Assembly: GCA_964400875.1 (NCBI GenBank)
Contig: CAYNWK010000121.1
Coordinates: 1 to 12,879 of the forward strand
Length of the DNA: 12,879 bases
Reading direction: 5' to 3'
From: CAYNWK01 sp964400875
GTDB lineage: Bacteria; Chloroflexota; Anaerolineae; Anaerolineales; UBA4823
In this document: one piece after another, positions 1-5,929 of the stretch
How the letters are laid out: each line of letters opens with the position of its first letter
How positions within the stretch are numbered: the stretch's first letter is position 1
The notes under the pieces: generated by a model
Databases searched by the model: none
Seen by the model: only the letters and a program-made list of their open reading frames with translations
Told to the model about the DNA's origin: nothing
Translations under genes and position numbers: made by a program

Positions 1-98
1 CCGTTGTTTTTGCGTTATCGAATAGAAACCTACCGTTTTTGCGCAAAATCAAGGTGTCAGCCTTATTTTAGAAAGTGATCGCTGGCTGGTTCTGAGCT

Positions 99-185
99 TT
101 AAAATAGGGAAGACACGATCATGAACGCGCACGAGATCCAGCCGAGGGCTATACCGCCGAATAAAATGCTGAAAGATCGTTTCAT
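99..185 (-). CDS. Small hydrophobic peptide, 28 aa, hypothetical
   Basis: This short reading frame starts with ATG at 185-183 behind a near-perfect ribosome binding site (AAGGAGATAAAACC, 186-199) and ends with TAA at 99-101. The peptide has a basic N-terminus (MKRS) followed by an almost uninterrupted hydrophobic stretch with a GG pair, one Trp and one Cys (from FSILFGG to MIVSSLF). That is the layout of a single-pass membrane peptide, N-terminus inside. It lies 239 bases beyond the terminator that ends the reductase array, on the same strand. I do not recognise a family. It could be a genuine small membrane protein, a type I toxin-like peptide, or the surviving N-terminus of a decayed membrane protein. 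The strong Shine-Dalgarno is the main support. Confidence 0.5.
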   Translation of the reverse strand: MKRSFSILFGGIALGWISCAFMIVSSLF

Positions 186-278
186 GGTTTTATCTCCTTT
201 TCTTTGCCCTACCCCGGCTACCTAGTAGGCAGTTGGGGCAGCTTGGATGGGAGTTACGCAGTTTACCGGTGATATGGA

Positions 279-311
279 GGTGTTTGGGGCGGTTTCATCG
301 GCCCAAACACC
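279..311. repeat. Inverted repeat, 10-bp perfect stem
   Basis: The arms GGTGTTTGGG (279-288) and CCCAAACACC (302-311) are perfect complements around a 13-nt loop. Neither side is followed by a T-run, so this is not a standard intrinsic terminator. It lies between the array terminator and the small peptide gene, so it may be a protein binding site or an mRNA-stabilising hairpin. Confidence 0.6.
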
Positions 312-424
312 CCTTCCCTTACCCAGGTGCGTAAGTCCTGCAAGTGTCATTCTAAAATTTGTTTCTGTGAGCAAGCTTAGCGTAACCTGTGAATTTACTG
401 AGAATTTCACCATGAATTGGTTTG

Positions 425-461
425 AAAAATACCCCTCCCGCGATAGAGCAGGAGGGGTATT
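425..461 (-). terminator. Intrinsic terminator ending the minus-strand array
   Basis: An 11-bp stem (428-438 with 451-461, core TACCCCTCC/GGAGGGGTA) has a 12-nt loop and, read on the minus strand, runs straight into ATTTTTC. The U-tract exists only on the minus strand, so it terminates transcription arriving from the DUF2200 gene about 90 nt upstream. Confidence 0.85.
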
Positions 462-547
462 CCCACGTCGAATTGCCCTTAGCCGGATCTTGTATGGCAA
501 ATTTGGAAAAAAAGTAAAACGGCGGGAATTTCTTCCTATCTGGAGAT

Positions 548-901
548 TTATTGCTTCCGCAAAATCTTCTCCATTGCTTTTCCCTTTGCTAACTCGTCGA
601 TTAATTTATCCAGGTAGCGAATTTCCTGCATAGTTGGATCTTCTATGTCTTCCACTCGGACGCCACAAATCACGCCCTTGATCAAAGCCCGCGAAGGATT
701 CAACTGAGGAGCTTCCGCGATGAAGTTCTCAAGGTTTGTCTGTTTTTCCAGTTGGGCTTTTAACTCTTCCTGGCTGTATCCTGTCAACCAGCGGATGATT
801 TCATCGACTTCTGTTTTCGTGCGTCCTTTTTTCTCCGCCTTAGTAATATAAAGGGGATAGATATTTGCGAAGCTCATGGTGTAGATCCGAGGTTTTGTCA
901 T
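548..901 (-). CDS. DUF2200 family protein
   Basis: A 117-residue soluble protein of unknown function. The sequence matches the DUF2200 pattern as I know it: N-terminal PRIYTMSF, then YPLYITKAEKKGR, IIRWLTGYS, a central GVICGVRVEDIEDP segment and C-terminal IRYLDKLIDELAKGKAMEK. I chose the ATG at 901 because the family begins at MTKPRIY. The frame stays open to 985, but the upstream residues do not look like family sequence. No strong Shine-Dalgarno precedes 901, so the start is less certain than the family. It is the last gene of the minus-strand array, 100 bases after the reductase gene at 1002-1649 and before the terminator at 425-461. Family members are often carried beside small reductase genes in accessory regions, which fits here, but no reaction is known to me. 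Confidence 0.85.
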   Translation of the reverse strand: MTKPRIYTMSFANIYPLYITKAEKKGRTKTEVDEIIRWLTGYSQEELKAQLEKQTNLENFIAEAPQLNPSRALIKGVICGVRVEDIEDPTMQEIRYLDKLIDELAKGKAMEKILRKQ

Positions 902-1001
902 GAGACGTATTCTAATCCACATTCCGTACCTGAAGGGGGGGCTTCCCGCGCAAACCTCGCTCACCGCCGGCCGGTGGCTGGTCACGAGGATCGGCGCTCC
1001 C

Positions 1002-1649
1002 CTATGATCGCTTTGTCAGAACGCAGTGCATCGCTCCGGCAGTGGCAACGTGCTCGGTGCAGTGGTAGCCCAGCGCGAGCGTATTGATGTTGGAGAAGAG
1101 GTGTTCGCCGGAACCCAGCAGAATCGGGCTGATGGCGAGGTGCAACTCGTCGATGAGGCCGGCTTGGAGATACTGGCGGATTGTGGCGACACCCCCGCCC
1201 AGCCGAACATCCTGTCCGTTAGCCGCCTGGCTGGCGCGCGCTAATGCCGCGTGAATGCCATCGGTGACGAAGTGGAAAGTGGTGCCGCCGTCCATAGCAA
1301 CTGACTTCCGTGGGTGATGGGTTAGTACGAAAACCGGGGTGTGGTAGGGAGGTGAATCGCCCCACCATCCCTTCCAATTGTCATCCGGCCAGGAGCCTCG
1401 AATCGGGCCGAACATGTTGCGCCCCAGAATCCAGGCGCCGATGTTGTTGAAGCCACGGGCCACAAACTCGTCATCCACGCCTGTGGTGCCGCCTTCGTTG
1501 CCGTACGTCTGTTGAAACGTCCGGGTTGCAACTATCCAATCGTGGAGGGATTCGCCGCCGACGCCGAGCGGGTTCTCGAGACTCTGGTCCGGTCCGGCGC
1601 CATAACCATCGATGGATATTGAGAAACTGTTGACACGAAGCTTAGACAT
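1002..1649 (-). CDS. Dihydrofolate reductase family (RibD C-terminal fold) protein, copy A
   Basis: A 215-residue cytoplasmic protein of the DHFR-like/RibD C-terminal family (Pfam RibD_C type), expected to bind NADPH and act as a reductase; the substrate is unknown. Visible family signatures are SISIDGYGAGP near the N-terminus, ENPLGVGGESLHDW, AWILGRNMFG, the strand PVFVLTHH, FVTDGIHAAL, the LGGGVATIRQYLQAGLIDELHL segment (shown here in parts: GGGVATIRQY, then GLIDELHL) and SPILLGSGEHLF. Length is normal for the family. The start at 1649 has a good ribosome binding site (AAAGGAG, 8 nt upstream). It belongs to the same subtype as the pseudogene at 5587-5929 (both carry NPLGxGGExLHDW) and differs clearly from copies B, C and D. 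It is the second-to-last gene of the array. Confidence 0.9.
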   Translation of the reverse strand: MSKLRVNSFSISIDGYGAGPDQSLENPLGVGGESLHDWIVATRTFQQTYGNEGGTTGVDDEFVARGFNNIGAWILGRNMFGPIRGSWPDDNWKGWWGDSPPYHTPVFVLTHHPRKSVAMDGGTTFHFVTDGIHAALARASQAANGQDVRLGGGVATIRQYLQAGLIDELHLAISPILLGSGEHLFSNINTLALGYHCTEHVATAGAMHCVLTKRS

Positions 1650-1671
1650 GGATTTACTCCTTTATCCGTAG

Positions 1672-1715
1672 ATCGTCAGGAACCAGGGTGTATGCCAGGT
1701 GGACCGGCAAGCACT
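1672..1715 (-). pseudogene. Relic: duplicated 3' end of a reductase gene
   Basis: This 44-bp segment matches 2457-2500, the last codons and stop of reductase copy C, with 2 mismatches in 44. Read on the minus strand it would encode the tail VLAGPPGIHPGS plus TGA, against VLAGPPGTHPGS in copy C. It is intergenic, between copies B and A, with no reductase body attached. It is best read as the surviving end of a lost or recombined gene copy. The pair forms direct repeats bracketing copy B. Confidence 0.75.
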
Positions 1716-1731
1716 CTTGTGAAAATTTGGG

Positions 1732-1774
1732 TGAAATAGGTGTGCGTGGGGGCTTCCCACGCACACCTATTTCA
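1732..1774. repeat. Strong hairpin, 19-bp perfect inverted repeat
   Basis: Arms 1732-1750 and 1756-1774 (core AGGTGTGCGTGGG / CCCACGCACACCT) are perfectly complementary with a 5-nt loop. It begins about 58 nt downstream of the stop of copy B on the minus strand. It could terminate or attenuate transcription, or stabilise upstream mRNA, but the minus-strand exit sequence (CCCAAATTTT) is only a weak U-tract. It could also be a dispersed palindromic element. Confidence 0.75.
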
Positions 1775-1831
1775 GTATCTATTCCTGCCAGGGCCGGGTA
1801 GTTACCAAATTCGAACGGGCTGAGAATCGCT

Positions 1832-2386
1832 TCACTTAATGTTTGCAGGTTGGTAAACGAGCGCAACGGCCCCGGAACTGAATGTCTTGGTATCCAAGAG
1901 CTTCAGCGTATTGATGCCCATACCCTCGAAAATGCGCGGCCCTTCTCCAAAAGTAAATGGGAACACGAGCAGGTGGAACTCATCCACGAGGTTATACTTG
2001 AGCATCGTGTTTGTCAGCTCGCCCACGCCATATTGCAGCAAGCTCTTGCCCGGCTCTTGCTTGAGCTTCCTGATTTCTTCAGCAACATCCCCCTTTATGA
2101 GCGTAGCATTCCATTGAAGCGGCTCCTTCAGGGTTCGTGAGGCGACATACTTGGGCATGCTGTTGATCCTATCCGCCTGTTCCCCTTGCCTTGCTGGCCA
2201 GACCTGGGCGAAGGACTTATATGTTTTCTGGCCCATCAAAAGCGCATCTGGCATAAACAGGAGTTCGTCGAGATACTTCTGAACATCCGGTGTATGGAAT
2301 GGGAAGACCTGTTCCCAAAAATCCATGTTTTCCGTACCCATAGCCCCATCAAGGGAAACTTCAGCTTCTACAATAATTTTTCTCAT
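1832..2386 (-). CDS. Dihydrofolate reductase family protein, copy B
   Basis: A 184-residue RibD C-terminal/DHFR-like protein, predicted to be an NADPH-dependent cytoplasmic reductase of unknown substrate. It shows the N-terminal strand MRKIIVEAEVSLDG, LLMGQKTYKSF with the conserved GxxTY pattern, YVASRTLKE, LIKGDVAEEIRKLKQ, YGVGELTNTML, and LVDEFHLLVFP followed by GEGPRIFEG. The open frame extends upstream to 2443, but the start is placed at 2386 because GGAGAG precedes that ATG and all family members begin at this strand. It lies between the two 44-bp direct repeats, as though inserted or duplicated into the 3' flank of copy C. It resembles copy D in subtype (MRKxIV start) more than copy A or C. 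Confidence 0.9.
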   Translation of the reverse strand: MRKIIVEAEVSLDGAMGTENMDFWEQVFPFHTPDVQKYLDELLFMPDALLMGQKTYKSFAQVWPARQGEQADRINSMPKYVASRTLKEPLQWNATLIKGDVAEEIRKLKQEPGKSLLQYGVGELTNTMLKYNLVDEFHLLVFPFTFGEGPRIFEGMGINTLKLLDTKTFSSGAVALVYQPANIK

Positions 2387-2456
2387 ATCAACTCTCCTTT
2401 CGCTATATTCATTACATAAATCAAGAGCAACTCCTGGCTCCACTTTGAGTCACGTC

Positions 2457-2500
2457 ATCGTCAGGAACCAGGGTGCGTGCCAGGTGGACCGGCAAGCACT
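2457..2500 (-). repeat. Direct-repeat partner of 1672-1715 (3' end of copy C)
   Basis: The tail and stop codon of reductase copy C are 42/44 identical to 1672-1715 in the same orientation. The 785-bp repeat unit contains reductase copy B. Confidence 0.85.
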
Positions 2501-3081
2501 GTGGGGACGTACTCCAGCAGCTGAAGACGGCCGTCGAATGTCCGGCTGGCAACCAAGTCAAGGGCGACATCGGGATAACCGTCGTAGATCCGGTCGTAGC
2601 CAGTGCTCCCGGTGATTACGGGGAAGACGACCACCCGGAATCGGTCCACGAGGCCTGCCTTGAGGAGGGACCGGCACAAGCTGAGGCTGCCAAGAGTGCG
2701 CATTGGGCTGTTGCCTTCCCGCTTCATCTCTCTCACAGCCTCGACCGCATCCCCGCTGATCAGCCGTGTATTAGCCCATGACAACGGAGGCTGCAGCGTC
2801 GACGAGAACACCACCTTGGACGCATTGGTAAGTTCATTCACGCTGGCTTCTTCGTCGCTTCTCAGATCCGATTCCGATGCCCCAGATTGAGAGGCGAATC
2901 CGGACATTAGACGATACGTGTTCGCTCCCATCAAGATCTTATAATCGCGTTTGGGCTGCAGACCAAGCCAACCGAGATACTCGGGGCCCTCAAGCCCCCA
3001 AAAGCCAGGCCAGCCTTCCGCGGCGCCGTAGCCGTCCAGTGAAGTAATGAAATCCAGTAACAGTTCCTGCTTTGCCATCAT
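2461..3081 (-). CDS. Dihydrofolate reductase family protein, copy C
   Basis: A 206-residue DHFR-like/RibD C-terminal family protein. Family landmarks are LLLDFITSLDGYGAAEGWPG near the start, ILMGANTYRLM, KVVFSSTLQPP, TRLISGDAVEAVREMK, the GSLSLCRSLLKAGLVD segment and VVVFPVITGSTG, with a C-terminal ASRTFDGRLQLLEYVP. The start ATG-ATG at 3081 has AAGGAG 5 nt upstream. It is preceded by the DUF1579-like gene with only a 16-nt gap, so the two are very likely co-transcribed. This subtype (EGWPGFWGLEG) differs from copies A, B and D. The last 13 codons form one arm of the 44-bp direct repeat. Confidence 0.9.
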   Translation of the reverse strand: MMAKQELLLDFITSLDGYGAAEGWPGFWGLEGPEYLGWLGLQPKRDYKILMGANTYRLMSGFASQSGASESDLRSDEEASVNELTNASKVVFSSTLQPPLSWANTRLISGDAVEAVREMKREGNSPMRTLGSLSLCRSLLKAGLVDRFRVVVFPVITGSTGYDRIYDGYPDVALDLVASRTFDGRLQLLEYVPTVLAGPPGTHPGS

Positions 3082-3097
3082 AATTACTCCTTATCCT

Positions 3098-3586
3098 TTA
3101 TTCGACTCGCCTGTAAGTCAAGTCGAGATCCTTCTCCCAAGATGAACCGTCTTTTGAAAATTCTCCCTTACCAATAATCGTATTGCCGCCATCTACAATG
3201 GCGCCTTCGTAGCGTTGGAAGAAGCCTGGTACATTTCGCCACCATTTCCAAATATTTTCATGGAGAGAAACTTCATACTCTCTTGAAACACCACGCTCGT
3301 CAAAATAGAGCATGAAGAATTCGCCTGTAGAATCGTCGCTTCCGATAATGGCGATACCGCTGGGAATTCTGGGATCATCGATTTCCGAACGCCACATCAA
3401 AAATGCCCCATTCTCCAGCCATTCGAACGAGGCGCGACCATGCAAAATGGTGTCTGGGAGAAGACCATGTGTTCCAGTCGTATTCCAGTTTCCGATCAAT
3501 ACGCTAAAAGGTTTAAGGGCTGGATTTGGAATGGAGGCTTCTTGCATGGAAGCTTGGTTCATAGCCCGGTTGGATCGGTTATGCAT
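3098..3586 (-). CDS. DUF1579-like protein
   Basis: A soluble protein of about 162 residues. It has IGNWNTTGTHG, HGRASFEWLENGAFLMWRSEID, IAIIGSDDSTGEFFMLYFDERG and a C-terminal KDGSSWEKDLDLTYRRVE. This is the pattern of small lipocalin-like or DUF1579-like beta-barrel proteins that often sit beside DHFR-family genes; the function is unknown. The frame is open to 3640, inside the upstream gene. I prefer the ATG at 3586, which gives a 16-nt gap, but AAAGGA lies very close to it, so starts at 3562 or 3547 are possible. It is flanked by the DUF2269 gene and reductase copy C, with 16-nt gaps on both sides, implying one transcript. Confidence 0.75.
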   Translation of the reverse strand: MHNRSNRAMNQASMQEASIPNPALKPFSVLIGNWNTTGTHGLLPDTILHGRASFEWLENGAFLMWRSEIDDPRIPSGIAIIGSDDSTGEFFMLYFDERGVSREYEVSLHENIWKWWRNVPGFFQRYEGAIVDGGNTIIGKGEFSKDGSSWEKDLDLTYRRVE

Positions 3587-3602
3587 ATCCTTTACCCGCT
3601 TT

Positions 3603-4067
3603 CTAAAGACCTGGTTTAAAAACCATGTCCCACACAGCAAAGATGAGAACGAGCAGTACGATCTGGTAGCCGACGATCCAACGGTTGAGCAGATCGCGGG
3701 CTGCCTTCAAATCGAACTCCATATCAGCGGTGAGTCTATCCAGCGCCAGCGCGATGCGACTCAGGTATACAGCGCCAATCACGAAGGCAAGCGCGAACGC
3801 TCCAAGCGCGAGCAAAATCCACAACTGGGAGAGTTGCCACGCCGGAAATATGAGCATCAGCCAGATACCGAAAACCAGCACCGCGATAACCGCGGGCATA
3901 AGCACGCGCAAGCCGACATAGGACAGAGTCCGCGAGAACTCCCTGATGAAGGAGAGGTCTTCACTTTGTCGCGCGCGTAATCCAATTAAACTGAGCATCA
4001 CCCCTCCGCCGATCCAAATCATAGCGCCAAGGATGTGTGCAAATTTAAGCCAGGGAAGTAAGGTCAT
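3603..4067 (-). CDS. DUF2269-type four-helix integral membrane protein
   Basis: A 154-residue inner-membrane protein with four predicted transmembrane segments at about residues 6-30, 51-74, 82-104 and 130-149. It starts MTLLPWLKFAHILGAMIWIG and carries the conserved His near the end of helix 1 and a GG(V/I)MLSL segment. This matches predicted membrane proteins of the DUF2269/CopD-like group; no biochemical role can be read from the sequence. The start at 4067 has AGAAGGTG upstream with good spacing. It leads a tight three-gene block (3603-4067, 3098-3586, 2461-3081). Confidence 0.82.
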   Translation of the reverse strand: MTLLPWLKFAHILGAMIWIGGGVMLSLIGLRARQSEDLSFIREFSRTLSYVGLRVLMPAVIAVLVFGIWLMLIFPAWQLSQLWILLALGAFALAFVIGAVYLSRIALALDRLTADMEFDLKAARDLLNRWIVGYQIVLLVLIFAVWDMVFKPGL

Positions 4068-4108
4068 CGCTACACCTTCTTAAAATTCAAAACCGCAGGT
4101 CCCGTCGC

Positions 4109-4231
4109 TTAGATCGGAGCAGTGAAGCTGATCTTCGATGGGCTTTCAACGGTCACCTCTCGGGCGCTGGCCGTCTCCCGGCGATTGAGGCAGTACCACT
4201 AGACCGCGTAGCTACCCGCAACGAGGCTCAT
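4109..4231 (-). pseudogene. Relic with in-frame stop, possibly C-terminal beta-sandwich domain
   Basis: Between copy D and the membrane-protein gene, one minus-strand frame reads MSLVAGSYAV, then TAG (4199-4201), then WYCLNRRETASAREVTVESP and SKISFTAPI, then TAA. The motif order (AGxYxVxWY near the start, VTFTAP-like end) resembles the C-terminal collagen-binding-like domain of some secreted glycoside hydrolases, as I remember them. It is too short and interrupted to be a working gene. Only the coding-like character is seen directly; the family assignment is tentative. Confidence 0.3.
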
Positions 4232-4281
4232 GCTGAAGGTCTGAAGTGGGTGGCGGCAGGTTGCTCTTTGGCGGCAAATTC

Positions 4282-4884
4282 TTATGCAACCGATTCGGTT
4301 TGAACTTCTCCCGCGCGTTCATACTTAGCAGCGATAATCCCTTTTGGCGAAATTTTGCCGTCTGATAATTTGAAAGCCGCTGGAATCGTACCCTCAACAA
4401 AGAGACGCTTGCCGGTGCCAAGAGTGATGGGAAATATCTTGAGCCAGAGCTCATCAACAAAGTCGTGCTTCAACAGGGTTTGAATTAAGTTGCTGCTGCC
4501 CCAAACTTGCAGGTCGGTACCGTCCTCACTTTTAAGCTTCTTCACCTCTTCGACAACATTGCCAGCAAGAAGCACGGAATTCTCCCAGTCAAGTTTGAGT
4601 GTTGAGTCGTGAGCGGCAACATACTTTTTTACTTCGTTAATGCCAGACCAACCATCGGCGTGTTTGGGCCAGTATCCCGCGAAGATTTCATAAGTTTTGT
4701 GGCCAAGCAGCAAATCAGATCTTCCGGACATCTGTTCTTCCATAACGTCGCCGAGAAAGTCGTCCATGTAGGGTCCCATCCACCCGCCGTACTTGAAGCC
4801 TTCCATAGTATCTTCCTCGGAGCCTCCAGGCGCCTGTATCACGCCATCTAGGGTTATGAATTCGATAACAATTAGTTTTCTCAT
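4282..4884 (-). CDS. Dihydrofolate reductase family protein, copy D
   Basis: A 200-residue DHFR-like/RibD C-terminal protein. It begins MRKLIVIEFITLDGVIQAPG and carries GGWMGPYMDDFLG, DLLLGHKTYEIFAGYWP, KYVAAHDSTL, VLLAGNVVEEVKKLKSEDG, VWGSSNLIQTLLKHDFVDEL and KIFPITLGTGKRLFVEG. All core elements of the fold are present, so it is likely a functional NADPH-dependent reductase; the substrate is unknown. The frame is open to 4932, but the ATG at 4884 has GAGGAG upstream and matches the family start. A fragment of a fifth family member lies immediately upstream (4910-5020), suggesting copies accumulated and decayed here. Confidence 0.92.
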   Translation of the reverse strand: MRKLIVIEFITLDGVIQAPGGSEEDTMEGFKYGGWMGPYMDDFLGDVMEEQMSGRSDLLLGHKTYEIFAGYWPKHADGWSGINEVKKYVAAHDSTLKLDWENSVLLAGNVVEEVKKLKSEDGTDLQVWGSSNLIQTLLKHDFVDELWLKIFPITLGTGKRLFVEGTIPAAFKLSDGKISPKGIIAAKYERAGEVQTESVA

Positions 4885-4909
4885 GCGCTCCTCGATTGAT
4901 TTTGATCTT

Positions 4910-5020
4910 TTAACCGAAGGTAATATCGCCACCGTCGGCCTCTTTTATCTCTTTGATCTGCTCTTCAATGTTGGTGCCGGTCAGCTGCGTTGACCGATTC
5001 GATTGTAAAGTGGTGTGGGT
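4910..5020 (-). pseudogene. Relic: mid-domain fragment of a reductase gene
   Basis: One minus-strand frame reads TTLQSNRSTQ, then LTGTNIEEQIKEIKEADGGD, then ITFG and TAA. This corresponds to the section of intact copies that runs SRTL...NATLIKGDVAEEIRKL in copy B and SVLLAGNVVEEVKKLKSEDG in copy D. There is no start codon with a ribosome binding site, no N-terminal strand and no GxG/LVDE segment, so it is a remnant of another DHFR-family gene directly upstream of copy D. The left edge is the TAA; the right edge is approximate. Confidence 0.55.
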
Positions 5021-5084
5021 TTGCCTCCGAAACCACAAGCAGTCCCATCGCGACGTCGGTTTTTTGGTTCTGCCTAACAGCCAT
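4965..5084 (-). CDS. Short hypothetical ORF, 39 aa
   Basis: A 39-codon frame starting ATG at 5084 behind AGGAGCAAGAT, whose AGGAG overlaps the stop codon of the preceding PPOX-like gene. This arrangement is typical of translational coupling. The product begins MAVRQNQKTD and contains GLLVVSEANPHHFTIESVN; no family is recognised. It overlaps the reductase relic in another frame, so it may be only the 5' part of a decayed gene. The ribosome binding site is the only positive evidence. Confidence 0.3.
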   Translation of the reverse strand: MAVRQNQKTDVAMGLLVVSEANPHHFTIESVNAADRHQH

Positions 5085-5093
5085 ATCTTGCTC

Positions 5094-5570
5094 CTATAAA
5101 GTCACCGGCGTCCTGCGATCCGGTGAAGCGTGCGGATCGAGCACCCAATGCTCCAACGCTACGGCGCGATATAGGCGATAAAGACCAGGTGGGCACACTT
5201 CCTCTAATCTGGTGTCCTGCACACCATGCCCGGCGGTGTCTGGAAACCGTCCATTATAGATAACGAGACAGCGCTCAAGGTCACTGCCGTTCAAATCCTC
5301 AGCCGCGGCTGACATGTAAACGGCCTGCGCTTTGCCAACAGGAGTCTGCGAGTTGAATATTACGATGCTTATCTGTGAACGCTGCGCAATGTTGCGCGAA
5401 TGCCTGGCCTCCGGAGATGAAATCCAGTAGAACTCCTTGTATTGTGAAGCTGTGAAGTAGACCGGCGAAACCCAGGGTCCCCCAGACTCATCGGCCGTGC
5501 CAAGCATCATGTAAAGCGTGGAGTCGATGCTGGCCTTTGCCATGGCTGCAAAATCCTCCTGCTGATCCAT
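5094..5570 (-). CDS. Pyridoxamine 5'-phosphate oxidase-like (FMN-binding split barrel) protein
   Basis: A 158-residue protein with the layout of small PPOX/FMN-binding split-barrel proteins. It has an N-terminal helix (DQQEDFAAMAKA), strands MLGTADESGGPWVSPVYF with the conserved substrate-facing strand, FYWISSPEARHSRNI (flavin-phosphate region), ISIVIFNSQTPVG and VYMSAAAEDL, ending in GLYRLYRAVALEHWVLDP. These proteins bind FMN or F420 and are generally oxidoreductases; the specific substrate is unknown. The open frame extends to 5852, but that upstream part is the wreck of a reductase gene. The true start is the ATG at 5570, preceded by AGAGGAG with about 6 nt spacing. It directly follows pseudogene 5587-5929 and was probably once co-transcribed with a working reductase. 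Confidence 0.82.
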   Translation of the reverse strand: MDQQEDFAAMAKASIDSTLYMMLGTADESGGPWVSPVYFTASQYKEFYWISSPEARHSRNIAQRSQISIVIFNSQTPVGKAQAVYMSAAAEDLNGSDLERCLVIYNGRFPDTAGHGVQDTRLEEVCPPGLYRLYRAVALEHWVLDPHASPDRRTPVTL

Positions 5571-5586
5571 CCGGCAACTCCTCTGC

Positions 5587-5929
5587 CTACTTGACGATGC
5601 GGAGCCACAGGTGGATGGCTTCGGGGGTCTCAATCGTTTGAACGGGTTCGAATGATGAGACACGACGTACACCGGCAGTCGGACAGCGCCGGTCGGGCCA
5701 TCTGCGCCCCAACCAGGGAGCGAGTCATCATATGTGCGCCGACCGCAAATAACCGCTCCGGTGGTACTCACGCTCTGAGAAATCAGATTGCGGTTGTATT
5801 CGTCCATGCTGTTGAACGCCCAATCATGAAGGTGTTCGCCCCCCTCTCCCAATGGTTTTTCGGGGGTTCTGTTTGCCCAGTGATGAACCCATCCAGGGAC
5901 ATACTGATATCGAAAAAGACTTTACCCAT
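5587..5929 (-). pseudogene. Dihydrofolate reductase family pseudogene, copy E (frameshift plus internal deletion)
   Basis: The gene starts properly: GGAGAG, then ATG at 5929, then MGKVFFDISMSLDGFITGQ. At about 5850-5861 the frame must shift by one base to continue as the expected PLGEGGEHLHDW, GAVICGRRTYDDSLPGW and LPVYVVSHH. A missing C in the AAACCCA context would explain it. At about 5645-5655 the sequence jumps to a third frame that reads FEPVQTIETPEAIHLWLRIV, then K and TAG at 5587-5589, a typical C-terminal strand of this family. About 80 codons of the middle of the domain are absent. Two independent lesions make a simple sequencing error an unlikely explanation for the whole. It is of the same subtype as copy A. 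Confidence 0.85.

Larger units (their letters stand above)
186..547. other. 362-bp gene-free stretch with two hairpins
   Basis: No convincing gene is present on either strand. The two longer open frames here (plus 247-633, minus 222-500) have no family resemblance. They run through a terminator hairpin, and the plus frame also overlaps the DUF2200 gene antisense. The stretch holds the minus-strand terminator at 425-461, a 10-bp inverted repeat at 279-311 and, at its left end, the ribosome binding site of the small peptide gene. Confidence 0.7.

Noticed and set aside
247..633. Plus-strand frame of 128 codons
   Set aside because: It crosses a terminator hairpin and runs antisense into the well-supported DUF2200 gene.
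962..976. GC-rich dyad CACCG...CGGTG downstream of copy A
   Set aside because: It is only 5 bp per arm in a GC-rich context and has no T-run, so chance is a sufficient explanation.
1654..1866. Minus-strand frame of 70 codons between copies A and B
   Set aside because: It is largely made of the 19-bp hairpin and the 44-bp relic read in the wrong frame; it has no family resemblance.
2402..2430. Separate promoter for copy B (TTGCTC, 17 bp, TATAGC)
   Set aside because: Both elements match consensus poorly, and the predicted start would cut into the gene's own ribosome binding site.
3312..3980. Plus-strand frame of 222 codons
   Set aside because: It lies antisense to two well-supported minus-strand genes and has no recognisable domain.
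1002..4932. Integron cassette array as the explanation for same-strand single-gene units
   Set aside because: I looked for attC-like core sites (RYYYAAC...GTTRRRY with paired arms) at gene ends and saw none, and no integrase gene is present.
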